Source: Massilia sp. H-1 (lineage in GTDB: Bacteria; Pseudomonadota; Gammaproteobacteria; Burkholderiales; Burkholderiaceae_D). Taken from it: a stretch of 64,000 nucleotides of DNA. Location: the NCBI GenBank assembly GCA_024703915.1, contig CP087969.1, positions 3,968,001 to 4,032,000 on the forward strand. The letters are read 5' to 3'. This document shows, piece by piece, positions 41,565 through 50,680 of the stretch. The stretch's first letter is position 1; the number at the start of each line of letters is the position of its first letter. Both the position numbers and the translations under genes were made by a program. Below the pieces are notes generated by a model. The model ran no database searches. It was not told the DNA's origin and saw only the letters and a program-made list of their open reading frames with translations.

Positions 41565-41593
41565 TTGCCTAAAGCGGGAAAGCGCCGTATAAT
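41565..41593 (+). promoter_or_regulatory. Sigma-70 promoter of the initiator tRNA
   Basis: TTGCCT (-35), a 17-nt spacer and TATAAT (-10); transcription would start about 6 nt before the tRNA. Confidence 0.85.
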
Positions 41594-41605
41594 GATTGCA
41601 TCAGA

Positions 41606-41682
41606 CGCGGGGTGGAGCAGTCTGGCAGCTCGTCGGGCTCATAACCCGAAGGTCACAGGTTCAAATCCTGTCCCCGCAACCA
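41606..41682 (+). tRNA. Initiator tRNA-fMet (anticodon CAT)
   Basis: 77 nt with encoded CCA. C1 opposite A72 is unpaired and the anticodon stem has three G-C pairs (GGG-CTCATAA-CCC), both initiator hallmarks. Confidence 0.97.
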
Positions 41683-41691
41683 GAATTTAAG

Positions 41692-41725
41692 AGCCGTTGA
41701 TCTTGCAAAGGATCAACGGCTTTTT
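41692..41725 (+). terminator. Terminator after tRNA-fMet
   Basis: AGCCGTTGATC and GATCAACGGCT with loop TTGCAAAG and TTTTT; 10 nt after the tRNA. Confidence 0.93.
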
Positions 41726-41773
41726 GCTGTCCCATCGGTTTTTCCTGCTGCATTGCAGCAAGAAGACCGAAGC

Positions 41774-42807
41774 TTATTCTGCCCGCAGCGGGGCGGCCGC
41801 GGCGATGGCCTGGCCCACGTAGCCGAGCAGATCGGGCGTCATGAAGGTGCCGGTCAGCAAGCGTGGATCGGTCCGGTGCGCGGCGCGCAGCTTGGCGTGG
41901 GTGGCCGGGTCCTTGCCCGCATACGAACTGAACATCATCATCCATTGCCGGGCCAGCGCGGCCACGCGCGATCGTCCGGGGCCGTGCTTAAGCCTGCTGA
42001 AGGGCGCGCACGCTGGCGACCAGGCCCGGCCAGTCGTTGGCATGCTTGCCATAATTGGCGCACATGAAGGCGAATTCCTCGTCCGACAGGAAAGGCCGGT
42101 ACAGATTCAGGCGCCATTGCCCGAAGGCGGCGCGCACATAGGCCGACAGCGCGGGCGAGATGCCATTGCGTTCGACCATGGCCGGTTCCTGGCGCTGCAT
42201 GGCGTCGACCCGGGCGACGATGTCGGCGCTGCCGCCCGTGTCGCGTTCCAGCATGGTCATCCATTGCTCGGCCAGGCGCTGGGCGCCCGGATCGGTGGCG
42301 GGAATGCCTACCGCCATGGCGTGCTGCATGCGGACGATCAGCGCTTGCCATTCCGCCTTCGCGGCGTTCGATGAAAACAGCGGCAGGCTTGCCAGTTCTT
42401 CCTTCGTGAAATAGTTGTCGTACATGGTCATGAGCTCCAGTGTCGTTAGCCAGGAGGCAAGCTCGGGTTCGGCTCCCTGGTCCAGCTGCCGCTTGAGGCC
42501 GATCAGCTGGGTCCGCAAGGCAGCCAGCCTGCGCGATCTGGCGCGTGAGCGCGGCGATCTGCTGGTCGATGATGGCGGGCAGGTGCGTATCCGGATTTGC
42601 CAGATAGGTTCCGATGTCGGCCAGCGCCACGCCAAAGCGTCGCAGGGCCTGGATCTGGTGCAGACGTGCAATGTCGGCGCGGTCGTAGAGGCGGTAGCCG
42701 GCGTCGGAACGGGCCGAAGGCGCAAGCAGGCCGATGCTGTCGTAATGGTGCAGCGCCCGGACGGTGACGCCGGTGCGCCTGGCCAGTTCGCCAATTTTCA
42801 ATTTCAT
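41774..42807 (-). CDS. MerR-family regulator with TipA-like C-terminal domain
   Basis: About 345 residues, much longer than a minimal MerR. Winged helix MKLKIGELARRTGVTVRALHHYD, read in parts, GLLAPSARSDAGYRLYDRADI; dimer coiled coil at about 80-120; then a large helical domain with YFTKEELASLP and DPGAQRLAEQWM, related to TipAS ligand-binding domains. Probably senses a hydrophobic compound and activates its own region. Slips near 42527 and 41987 (GCTTAAGC). One GCCGGC, in DAGYRLYD at 42707, is intact. Confidence 0.85.
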
Positions 42808-42929
42808 CGCATCTCCTTGTCGTTCAGCTTGGTGCCAGCGTGAGGCCTGACCTTGCGTGAGGGTCAAGCATACAGGGAGAGGGCCCGCCGCGTCCCAGCC
42901 GGCGAGCCCTGCTGGCGCTGCTGCAAGCG

Positions 42930-44087
42930 TCAGTTGCAATTGCCAGGCCGCGCGCAGATCGTGTTCCAGATACTGACCCAGCGGCTGTCCGGGATCGACG
43001 CCCCCTGGACCTTCGGATCGGTGCTGACGTAGCCGTAGGAGGTGACGCCGACCACGCGGTTCTGGCCCGTGTTGAGGCCGGTCCCGCCGCCCACCGCCAG
43101 CGCAGCGAAGTTCTGCACCCATGGCCCGCCGCTGGAGCCGCCGCGCGTCGGATCCGTACTCGACATTGTTAGGCGCCGTGTTGCGGTAGTTGGTGCTGGT
43201 CACATTCTGCATCTTCTGGCAGCTGTCGAGGTTGCATGGATAGCCGAGCTTGGACGTGTGGTTGGTGGCCAGGCTCAGCGTCTGCCAGCCCAGCCAGCCG
43301 GTCACATTGCCCAGCTTGACCAGCGGGCCGCCCGTGGTCATGGACTGGTCGGCGAATTCGATCATCGCGTAGTCGGCGGCATTCGGCACCCCGCCGCCGC
43401 CGCTGGCCCAGGTCGCGGTGGTGATCACGTAGCGCCAGAACCATTGCTTGAGCGGCGCCACGCCATCCCGGAACGCGGGGACGAAGACCCAGTTGCTGTG
43501 GAAGCTTGGCGCCGGTGCCGCTATGGACGCAGTGGCCCGCAGTGACCACCACGCGGCGCTGGATGACCGAGGCCGAGCACACGAACGGCGAGCCGCCAAT
43601 CGAGAAGAATAGCTTGCCGACGGTAACGTAAGGATAGGCGCGGTCGGCCGACAGGGGCGCGCTGACCCCGCCAAACAGCGGGAACACGCGGGTGCTGGTG
43701 AACGGCGTGCCGAAGGTGCCGGTCGCCTGCGGTTCGATCTCGGACAGGCTGTTCTGGTCCTGATCTGGCGCGTACAGCTGTTTCGGCGCGATCTTCGGGC
43801 GCGCCGAAGGGGGGCTGCCGTCCCGGCTCTCGGCCGGGGCGGGCGGGGTGGCGCCCTTCGCTTCTTCGCGCACCGCGTCCGGATGGAGGATGGGCAAAGG
43901 CAAGGGCTTGGCCGCCTTGAAGCGTTCGGCGGTCCAGTAGTGCTCGGCCATGATCTGGACCTCGGTGTTTTCCTTGCTGACGGCTTGATCGCGCCCGGTC
44001 GGGGGCCGCCGCAAGCGGCAAGGCGGCCAACAGGCAGGCGGCGCCAAGGCCCGCGGACAGCGCTGGTAGTGGATGTTTCATGTTCAT
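42930..44087 (-). CDS. Secreted trypsin-like serine protease, S1 family
   Basis: About 385 residues. Signal peptide (MNMKHPLPALSAGLGAACLLAALPLAAA, read in parts), a Pro/Ala-rich propeptide-like region at about 40-130, then the S1 domain: His in VVVTAGHCVHSG, Asp in NAADYAMIEFAD, Ser in RGGSSGGPWV. No PEP-CTERM tail, so it is likely released or periplasmic. Slips near 44000, 43515 and 43170. Its catalytic-domain layout differs from the tandem pair at 2288-4688. Confidence 0.87.
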
Positions 44088-44221
44088 TCTCGCAAGTGAG
44101 CAACAAATCGGTTTCCCCCGGCGAAGCTTACTGGGACGACAGGTTCCGGTCTCGATCGAGACCCTGTGTAGGAAAGGCTACGCACCGAGTGTAGGCACGG
44201 CGCCTAAGCAAAGCCGCAGGC

Positions 44222-45180
44222 TTACATCGCCTGGGTCTGACGCCGGTCAACCGAAATGGGGGAACAATCTGGTAGGCAATGCAAAAACGAAATTCCCGGC
44301 CCCGTCTTCCAGGCCAGGCTGGCCCAGAGGTGGGCCGCGGCCATCGTGCGGTGCGGTTTGTATTGTTCGAGCAAGGCTGCCGTGCGGGCCATGTCCGGCT
44401 TGCTGTCTTCGCCCAGCAAGTGCTGCAAGGCGGCGCGGATGGCAACGTCGCCGTGCAGCGAGCAGTCGGCGTAGCCGTAGCCGCGCAGCAGCGCATAGTT
44501 GACGGTCCACGGACCGATGCCCTTGACGGTGAGCAAGGCGGCGCAGGTCGCGTCCAGGTCGCCGCCCAGTTCCAGCACCAGCTCGCCCGCGTCGACCAGC
44601 TGCGCGAGGCGCAACAGCGTCTCTGCCTTGGCGCGCGAGAACTTGCGGCTGGTCAGATCCATCGGCTTCAGGCGCGCCACGTCGGCCGCTTCGGGATAGC
44701 ACCACAGGCCGCTGCTGTGCGCGCGGCCCGCCTGGGCGATGAAGGTGCGCCGCAGCGCGATGGCGAAGGTCAGATTGATCTGTTGGCCGATGATGGCCCA
44801 GGTCAGCGCTTCGAAAATGGTGGCCGACTGCACGATGCGCAAACCCGGCTGGCGCTTTGCCAGTGGGCCCAGCAGCGCATCCTTGCGCACGGCCTTGAGG
44901 AAGGGCGCCGGATCGATGCGCAGCCCGAGAATGTTGAGCAGGGCGTCGTCGGCCAGCCGCTTGCCGCGTGCCGACAGCTTGCCGTCGGCGTGCACCGTGC
45001 AGGCCGCCGCTTCCGCGCCCAGGCGCACGTCGAGCAGCACCGGCACGCCATCGAGCAGAACGCCCTTGCGCAGGCCTTGCGGTTCCACCTGTTCGGCCAG
45101 CCCTTCGGCATCGCGTCCGTGGAAAGCGAGGATGTCGGCCACGCGGTAGCCTGCCGAAGCAGGGCGATCGTCTTCTTCAT
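44222..45180 (-). CDS. alkA: AlkA-like DNA-3-methyladenine glycosylase II
   Basis: About 318 residues. The HhH-GPD domain has EALTWAIIGQQINLTFAI, helix-hairpin-helix LTVKGIGPWTVNYALLRG, and the catalytic Asp in SLHGDVAI. It excises alkylated bases. Start ATG 45180 overlaps the upstream transporter stop (ATGA). CTGCTTCGGCAGG near 45157 stands for CTGCCGGCAGG, giving MKKTIALPAGYRV; without repair the transporter and glycosylase appear fused. The C-terminal 20 residues are uncertain because of possible slips near 44260. Confidence 0.86.
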
Positions 45181-46069
45181 GCGGACGTTCCGGCTTAGGC
45201 TTGCCGAAGCGCGGCGCGAATCCCGTCACCAGGGCGGTGCCGGTGATGACGATGGCCGCACCGGCGATCGTGTACCAGCCCACGACCTCGCCCAGGAACA
45301 GCGCGCCCCACAGGATGCCGAACAGGGGATTGAGGAAGGTGACCGTCAGCGCCGACGTGGTGCCGACGTCTTCGATCAGCTTGAAGTAAAGGATGTAGGC
45401 CACGCCCGTGCACAGCACGCCCAGCGCCAGGGCCGCGCCCATGATGCCGATGGTCGCCGGGCCGCGCGGGGGGAACAGGAACAGCGCCGGAATGACCATC
45501 ACGGTGGCGGCCCACATGCTGCCGTGCGCGTTGGCGAAGGGCTCCACGCTTTTCGCTTCTTTGGCGTAGGCGCTGGCCACGCTGTAGCTGACGGCCGCGA
45601 TCAGCGCCGCACCGATGGCCAGGCTTGGCGCCCGGTTTGGTGGTGACGGCGTCGAAGCCGACCAGCAGGGCCACGCCGCAGGTGCCGAGCACCAGGCCCA
45701 GCATCTTCTTGGGCGAGATCGCTTGCCGGTACCAGAGCGCGGCAATCAGCGCGCCCCACATGGGCGCGGTCGCGTTCAGCACCGACAGCACCGATGCCGT
45801 GAGCGTGCTTAGGCCGCGTACGCGAACAGCAGGAAGGGGAAAGCCGAGTTGAAAAAGCCGAGGATGAAGTAGTGCTTCCAGTGTGCGCGCAGGTTCAGGG
45901 TCTTCTTCAGTATCAGGCCGACCGCGCACAGGAACAGCGCCGCGAAGGCGACCCGGTATTCGATCAGCAGGCCGGGGCCCAGCACGGGCGCGCAGATGCG
46001 CATGAAGAGAAAGGAGCTGCCCCAGATCGCCGCCAGCAGGACCAGGCGCAGCATGTTGGCTGTATTCAT
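45177..46069 (-). CDS. EamA/DMT-family transporter
   Basis: About 297 residues, ten helices. MNTANMLRLVLLAAIWGSSFLFMRI is the first helix; second repeat SYSVASAYAKEA and LTVTFLNPLFGILWGALFLGE. Exporter of unknown small molecule. Lesions near 45805 (GCTTAGGC on plus strand; AYAALSTLTA), 45625 and 45193 (GGCTTAGGC; GKPAGTSA). After repair it ends at TGA 45177-45179, overlapping alkA by 3-4 nt, so the two are co-translated. Confidence 0.87.
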
Positions 46070-46138
46070 GTCAGAGTTCGCGTTTCAAAAAGTCGCAGTC
46101 TGGCGCGCTTGCGCTTAAGCATGGCTAGCCTGTTCTTG

Positions 46139-47136
46139 CTATTGAATTTTCGTGGCCAGCGCCGCCGCGTGCTGCACCTGCAGCTTGTCGGGCACGCCAT
46201 TCTTGACGGCGGTCAGTTCGGCCAGGATCGAGATCGCGATTTCGGCCGGGGTCTTGCTGCCGATGTACAGGCCGATCGGTGCGTGCAGTTTCGCCAGCTG
46301 GGCCTCGTCCAGGTCGAACAGCTTGAGGCGCTCGCGCCGCTTGGCATTGTTCACCCGCGAGCCGATCGCGCCCACATAAAAGGCGTCCGACTTGAGCGCT
46401 TCCATCAGTGCCAGGTCGTCCAGCTTGGGATCGTGGGTGAGGGCGACCACGGCGCTGCGGTGGTCGAGCTTCGCTTCGATCACCAGGTCGTCCGGCATTG
46501 CGTGCACCAGCTGCACGCCGGGCAGCTCCCAGCCTACCCGGTATTCCTCGCGCGGGTCGCACACGGTCACGTAATAGTCCATCGCGCTGGCGATCTGCGC
46601 CAGGAAGCGCGACAGCTGGCCTAAGCACCGATGATGAACAGGCGCCAGCGCGGCCCGTGGATGGTGGTCAGGATGCCGCCCTCGAGCTGCTGGCTAGGCG
46701 CCTGCCGCGGCTTCTACGCCAGCGTGACGGCGCCGGTGGCGATGTCGAGCCGGCGCGCCAGCAGTTCATGCCGGTCGAGCCGCGCCAGCAGTTCGCCGAT
46801 CGCGCTGTCCGCGTTCAAGGGTTCGAGCGCCAGCTCGATGGTGCCGCCGCAGGGCAGGCCGAAGCGGTGGGCTTCTTCGGCGCTGATGCCGTAGCTGACC
46901 ACTTCCGGCAGGCTGCGCGTGATGCCTTGCTGGCGCACCCGTTCGATCAGGTCATCCTCGATGCAGCCGCCGGAGACCGAGCCGACCACGCGCCCGTCGT
47001 CGCAGATGGCGAGCAGGGCGCCGACCGGGCGCGGACTCGAGCCCCAGGTGCGGATCACGGTGACCAGTTCGCAGCGGTGTCCGGCCGCGATCCACGCGTG
47101 GGCCGTCTTGAGTACTTCAAGGTCGATGCTGTCCAT
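46139..47136 (-). CDS. XdhC/CoxI-family molybdoenzyme maturation protein
   Basis: About 330 residues. N-terminal XdhC domain: VLKTAHAWIAAGHRCELVTVIRTWGSSPRPVGA, read in parts, and SVSGGCIEDDLIERV; C-terminal Rossmann XdhC_C domain with IIGAGQLSRFLA and FYVGAIGSRVN. Known members insert or hold the sulfurated molybdenum cofactor for xanthine dehydrogenase-type enzymes. No such enzyme is in the window. Lesions near 46695 and 46619-46626 (GCCTAAGC; IIGAGQLS). Confidence 0.9.
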
Positions 47137-47183
47137 GGGATCGAATATACTGGCGTTCCTGATCAACGCGCACGGTGGGAAGA

Positions 47184-47317
47184 ATGACCAATGATACAAA
47201 AAAGACGACGGCTCGCCGAAGTTCGGCCGTTTGCTGCTGGCCTTGATCGGTGCCGTCGTCTTTTGCGGGGTGCTGACCTGGGTCATGGGCAGCTTCTTCC
47301 CGAATTTCCCAAGCTGA
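47184..47317 (+). CDS. Small single-helix membrane protein, hypothetical
   Basis: If one A is removed from or two added to the A6 run at 47198-47203, ATG 47184 reads MTNDTKK-DDGSPKFGRL then a hydrophobic helix (LLLALIGAVVFCGVLTWVMG) and SFFPNFPS, about 44 residues, ending TGA 47315-47317. AGAA precedes the ATG. It is divergent from xdhC and converges on the M48-type gene. The need for a homopolymer fix and the small size keep this tentative. Confidence 0.4.
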
Positions 47318-47323
47318 CCGTAT

Positions 47324-48430
47324 TTACGGGATCAGCGATTTTTTGTTGACCATCTTGCCCTTGACCTCGGTGAGCGAGGCCGCCAGCGCCGTCATGCGCG
47401 CCCCGGTGGCAGGGTGGTTGGCGACATAACCATTCAACACGGTGGCCGGATAGGCCTTGTCGAGCTGAGCGCCAGAACGGGACCGCGGCGTCCACGTTGT
47501 AGCCGCCGCCGCGCCAGCAGATACAGGCTCAGGTTGTCGGCCGAGCTGTCGTGATCGGCCGACATGGCGCGGATGCCCGCGCTGCCGATCAGCAGTGAGG
47601 TATCGGGCTTCACGTTCGCCAGATTGGTGATCACGCTGCCGATGGTGGCGGTGCTGTTGGTGGTGGCCGCGTGGCCCAGGATGTTGTGGGCCATGCCCTT
47701 GGCCAGAACCACGGCCAGTTCCTCGTCCGACTGCGCGAAGTGCACCATGCCGCGCGTGACCATCACGCGCTGGCCGTCCGCATACGAATTGACGTTGTCG
47801 GCGTTGCCCAGCTCGATGGCGAAGCCGCAGGCGCGCGTGACCGGGATGGTCAGCTGGCGGTTCTTGTCGTCGCGTTCGATCACCATCAGCAGCGTGGCCG
47901 AAGACGCGACCAGCGGGCCGAAGACGGCGCCTACCGAACCGGATGCGTTCGGACCGGTCGGCAGCGCCTTGCCGCCGGCGGGAAATGAGTTCGTCGCCGC
48001 GCCGCAGGCCGCTGCGCGCCGCGCCACTGCTTAAGCCAGCACGCCCGTCACCTTCAGGCGCTCGCCCATGCCGAAGGCCACTTGCGAACCTTCGTTGTAG
48101 TCGCCCGGGTACCAGTAGCGGTTGCGGGCGGTGAATCCGAGCAGATTGCGCGCCTGGCCCTTGCACAGTTCCGCGTTGTTGATCAGGAGCGGCGCCGCGA
48201 CCCGGTACAGGCGTTCCTGCATGGCGGCCATTTTGCTCAGCGCTTCGGCGGCGGCCGCCACGCGCGGCGAAATCACCGGTGCGCTCGGCACTTGCGCAGG
48301 GCTTTAGCACGGCTGGCTGGGTGGCGCCATGCGCCGCTGGTGGCGGGCGGCAGGGTTTCACAGGCCGACAGCAGCAGTGCAGTAAACAGTGCTTAAGCGC
48401 AACGATGCGCAGGCCGGTGAAACGGGTCAT
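47324..48430 (-). CDS. M48-like lipoprotein with PDZ domain, apparently lacking the zinc motif
   Basis: About 365 residues. Lipobox LLLSAC in an N-terminal signal, a helical region ([22 protein letters not shown]), a PDZ-like segment ([24 protein letters not shown], read in parts), then the M48-like domain with [24 protein letters not shown]. The family normally has HExxH at the place of KGMAH here, so the first His and the Glu are absent while AHN and LGH remain. It may be an inactive relative. Lesions near 48410 (GCTTAAGC), 48303, 48032 and 47490. 15 nt after dut on the same strand. Confidence 0.75.
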   Translation of the reverse strand: MTRFTGLRIVALKHCLLHCCCRPVKPCRPPPAAHGATQPAVLKPCASAERTGDFAARGGRRRSAEQNGRHAGTPVPGRGAAPDQQRGTVQGPGAQSARIHRPQPLLVPGRLQRRFASGLRHGRAPEGDGRAGLSSGAARSGLRRGDELISRRRQGAADRSERIRFGRRRLRPAGRVFGHAADGDRTRRQEPPADHPGHARLRLRHRAGQRRQRQFVCGRPARDGHARHGALRAVGRGTGRGSGQGHGPQHPGPRGHHQQHRHHRQRDHQSGEREARYLTADRQRGHPRHVGRSRQLGRQPEPVSAGAAAATTWTPRSRSGAQLDKAYPATVLNGYVANHPATGARMTALAASLTEVKGKMVNKKSLIP

Positions 48431-48445
48431 AGACGTCTCCATTTT

Positions 48446-48897
48446 TTATTGTTTGCCGGTGCTGCCAAAGCCTCCCGCACCGCGCTCGCTCGTGTCGAAC
48501 TCGTCGACCAAATTGAATCCGACCTGCAGAACAGGCACCACGATCAGTTGCGCCAGCCTTTCCATGGGGTTCAGGGTAAAGGCGGCCTGGCCGCGGTTCC
48601 AGGTCGATACCATCAGCTGTCCCTGATAGTCGGAATCGATCAAGCCTACCAGATTCCCCAGAACGATGCCGTTCTTGTGACCCATGCCGCTGCGCGGGCA
48701 GGATCATGGCGGCGTAGCCGGGATCGGCCAGGTGAATCGCCAGCCCGGTCGGAATCAGCACCGTGGCGCCAAGCTTCGATGGTGATCGGCGCGTCGATGC
48801 AGGCGCGCAGGTCCAGGCCCGCGCTGCCTTCGGTGGCGTAGGCGGGCAGCTGGTCTTTCATGCGCGGGTCGAGAATCTTGATGTCGATGGTCTTCAT
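48446..48897 (-). CDS. dut: Deoxyuridine 5'-triphosphate nucleotidohydrolase
   Basis: About 149 residues. Motifs: [12 protein letters not shown] (motif 1), [21 protein letters not shown] (motif 3 with catalytic Asp, read in parts), [10 protein letters not shown] and [14 protein letters not shown] (motif 5). It hydrolyses dUTP to dUMP. Slips at about 48770 (GCTTGGCGCC for GCCGGCGCC, EAGATVLIP) and 48690 hide motif 2. Fifth gene of ribF-ileS-lspA-coaBC-dut, 10 nt after coaBC. Confidence 0.94.
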
Positions 48898-48907
48898 GTT
48901 CGTCTTT

Positions 48908-50133
48908 TTATTTGAGGAGCGAGCGCTGGTCGAGCCGCTTGGCGATTTCGGAAATCAGCTGGCGCGCCAGCGTCAGTTTGTCGGCGCGCGCAGCACGGTG
49001 TGGCCGTGGTCGTCGAACAGCACGATGGTGTTGTCATCCTGCCCGAAGGTGTGATGACCGATATTGCCCACGAGCAAAGGAATCCCCTTTTTCTCGCGCT
49101 TGACGGCGCCGTATTCGAGCAGGTTTTCCGATTCGGCGGCAAAGCCGACGCAGTAAGGCCAGCCCGAGATCGAGGTGGTGGCCGCGACCGAGGCCAGGAT
49201 GTCGGCGTTCTGTTCGAACTGCAGGCTGGGCGTGGCGCCGTCCTGTTTTTTCATTTTCTGGTCGCTGGCATTGACCACGCGCCAGTCGGCGACGGCGGCC
49301 ACGCCGATGAAGATGTGCTGGCCGCCGACCGCGTTCATGACGGCGTCGTGCATTTGCTGGGCGCTTTGCACGTCGGTGCGGCGCACCCCGTGCGGCGTGG
49401 CCAGCGTGGTCGGACCGGACACCAGCGTGACGTCGGCGCCCGCTTCGCGCGCGGCGCGGGCGATCGCATAACCCATCTTGCCCGAGGACAGATTGGTGAT
49501 GCCGCGCACCGGGTCGATCGCTTCAAAGGTGGGGCTTAAGCCGTTATCAGGACCCGTTTGCCGGTCAGGACCTTGGGCTGGAACGAGGCCACCAGTTCGT
49601 CGAGCAGATCGAGCGGCTCGAGCATGCGGCCCAGGCCCGTTTCGCCGCAAGCCTGTTCATCGGCTGGCCGGTCCCAGGATGCGGATGCCGTCGGCGCGCA
49701 GCTGGGCGGCGTTGCGGCGGGTGGCCGGGTTCTGCCACATTTCCACGTTCATGGTCGGCGCCACCAGCAGCGGCACCAGGTGCGGACGCGCCAGGCACAG
49801 GGTCGAGAGCAGATCGTCGCACACGCCGTGCGCCAGCTTGCGCATGAAGTCGGCCGAGCAGGGCGCGATCAGGATCGCGTCCGCCCCGCGCGTGAGGTCG
49901 ATGTGGGCCATGTTGTTGGCGATGCGCGGGTCCCACTGGTCGGTATGGACCGTGTGCCCCGACAGGGCCTGCATGGTCACCGCGGTGATGAAGTGGGTGG
50001 CCGCTTCCGTCATGACCACCTGCACCGAAGCGCCTTCCTTGACCAGCGCGCGGCACAATTCGGCCGCCTTGTAGCAGGCGACCCCGCCGGACAGGCCGAG
50101 GACGATTTTTTTACCCTTCAGATCCATAGGCAT
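48908..50133 (-). CDS. coaBC: Bifunctional phosphopantothenoylcysteine decarboxylase/phosphopantothenate-cysteine ligase
   Basis: About 405 residues. N-terminal flavoprotein Coa[20 protein letters not shown], His in [27 protein letters not shown]-terminal Coa[26 protein letters not shown], read in parts. Two steps of coenzyme A synthesis. GCTTAAGC at 49534-49541 breaks exactly ITAGPT; further slips at about 49665 (before the CoaC Cys region) and 48985. Ends RSLLK. 12 nt after lspA. Confidence 0.95.
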
Positions 50134-50145
50134 GTCAGGCTCTCC

Positions 50146-50662
50146 TTACTGTTTCTTCACGCGCCGCAGCTCGTCGATAATGAACAGGGCCACGCCGATG
50201 CAGATGGCGCTGTCGGCCACGTTAAAGGCGGGGAAGGCGGCGCCGTTCCAGTGGAAGCTGAGGAAGTCGACCACCTTGCCGTGCACGATGCGGTCGATCA
50301 CGTTGCCGATCGCGCCGCCCATGATCAGGGCCAGCGCCCAGCAGAATAGGCGCTGCCCGGAATGCTGGCGCAGCAGGTACAGGATGAACAGCACCGCGCC
50401 CACGGCGATGGCCGTGAACAGGTAGCGCTGCCAGCCATGCTGCGTCGCCCAGGAAGCTGAATGCCGCGCCCGGGTTATACACCAGCACCAGGTCGAAGAA
50501 CGAGGTCACGTACCGGGTTTCCTTCCAGACGAAGGTGCGCAGGATGGTGATCTTGGTGATCTGGTCGAGCAGGATCACGATCGCGGCGATGCCCAGCCAG
50601 GGCAGCATGCTGCCGCTGGACGATTTGGCGCTCGAGAACAGAGGTTTCTTTTTGGTGGCCAT
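50146..50662 (-). CDS. lspA: Lipoprotein signal peptidase II
   Basis: About 172 residues, four membrane helices. [28 protein letters not shown], the catalytic Asp pair in [14 protein letters not shown] and [11 protein letters not shown] are LspA motifs. It cuts prolipoproteins before the lipidated Cys. One slip near 50450 joins the NPGAAFSF part to the C-terminal half. It has an unusual Lys/Ser-rich N-terminal extension ([17 protein letters not shown]). 18 nt after ileS. Confidence 0.94.
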
Positions 50663-50680
50663 AGGTTTGCTGGTTCCCGA

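Noticed and set aside
41938..44106. A 722-codon open frame spanning the MerR regulator and the secreted protease
   Set aside because: It is a composite of frameshifted pieces of the two genes and their gap.
44222..45745. A transporter-glycosylase fusion protein (one open frame spanning both)
   Set aside because: The join arises from a two-base lesion at CTGCCGGCAGG; repair restores a TGA/ATG overlap between two normal genes.
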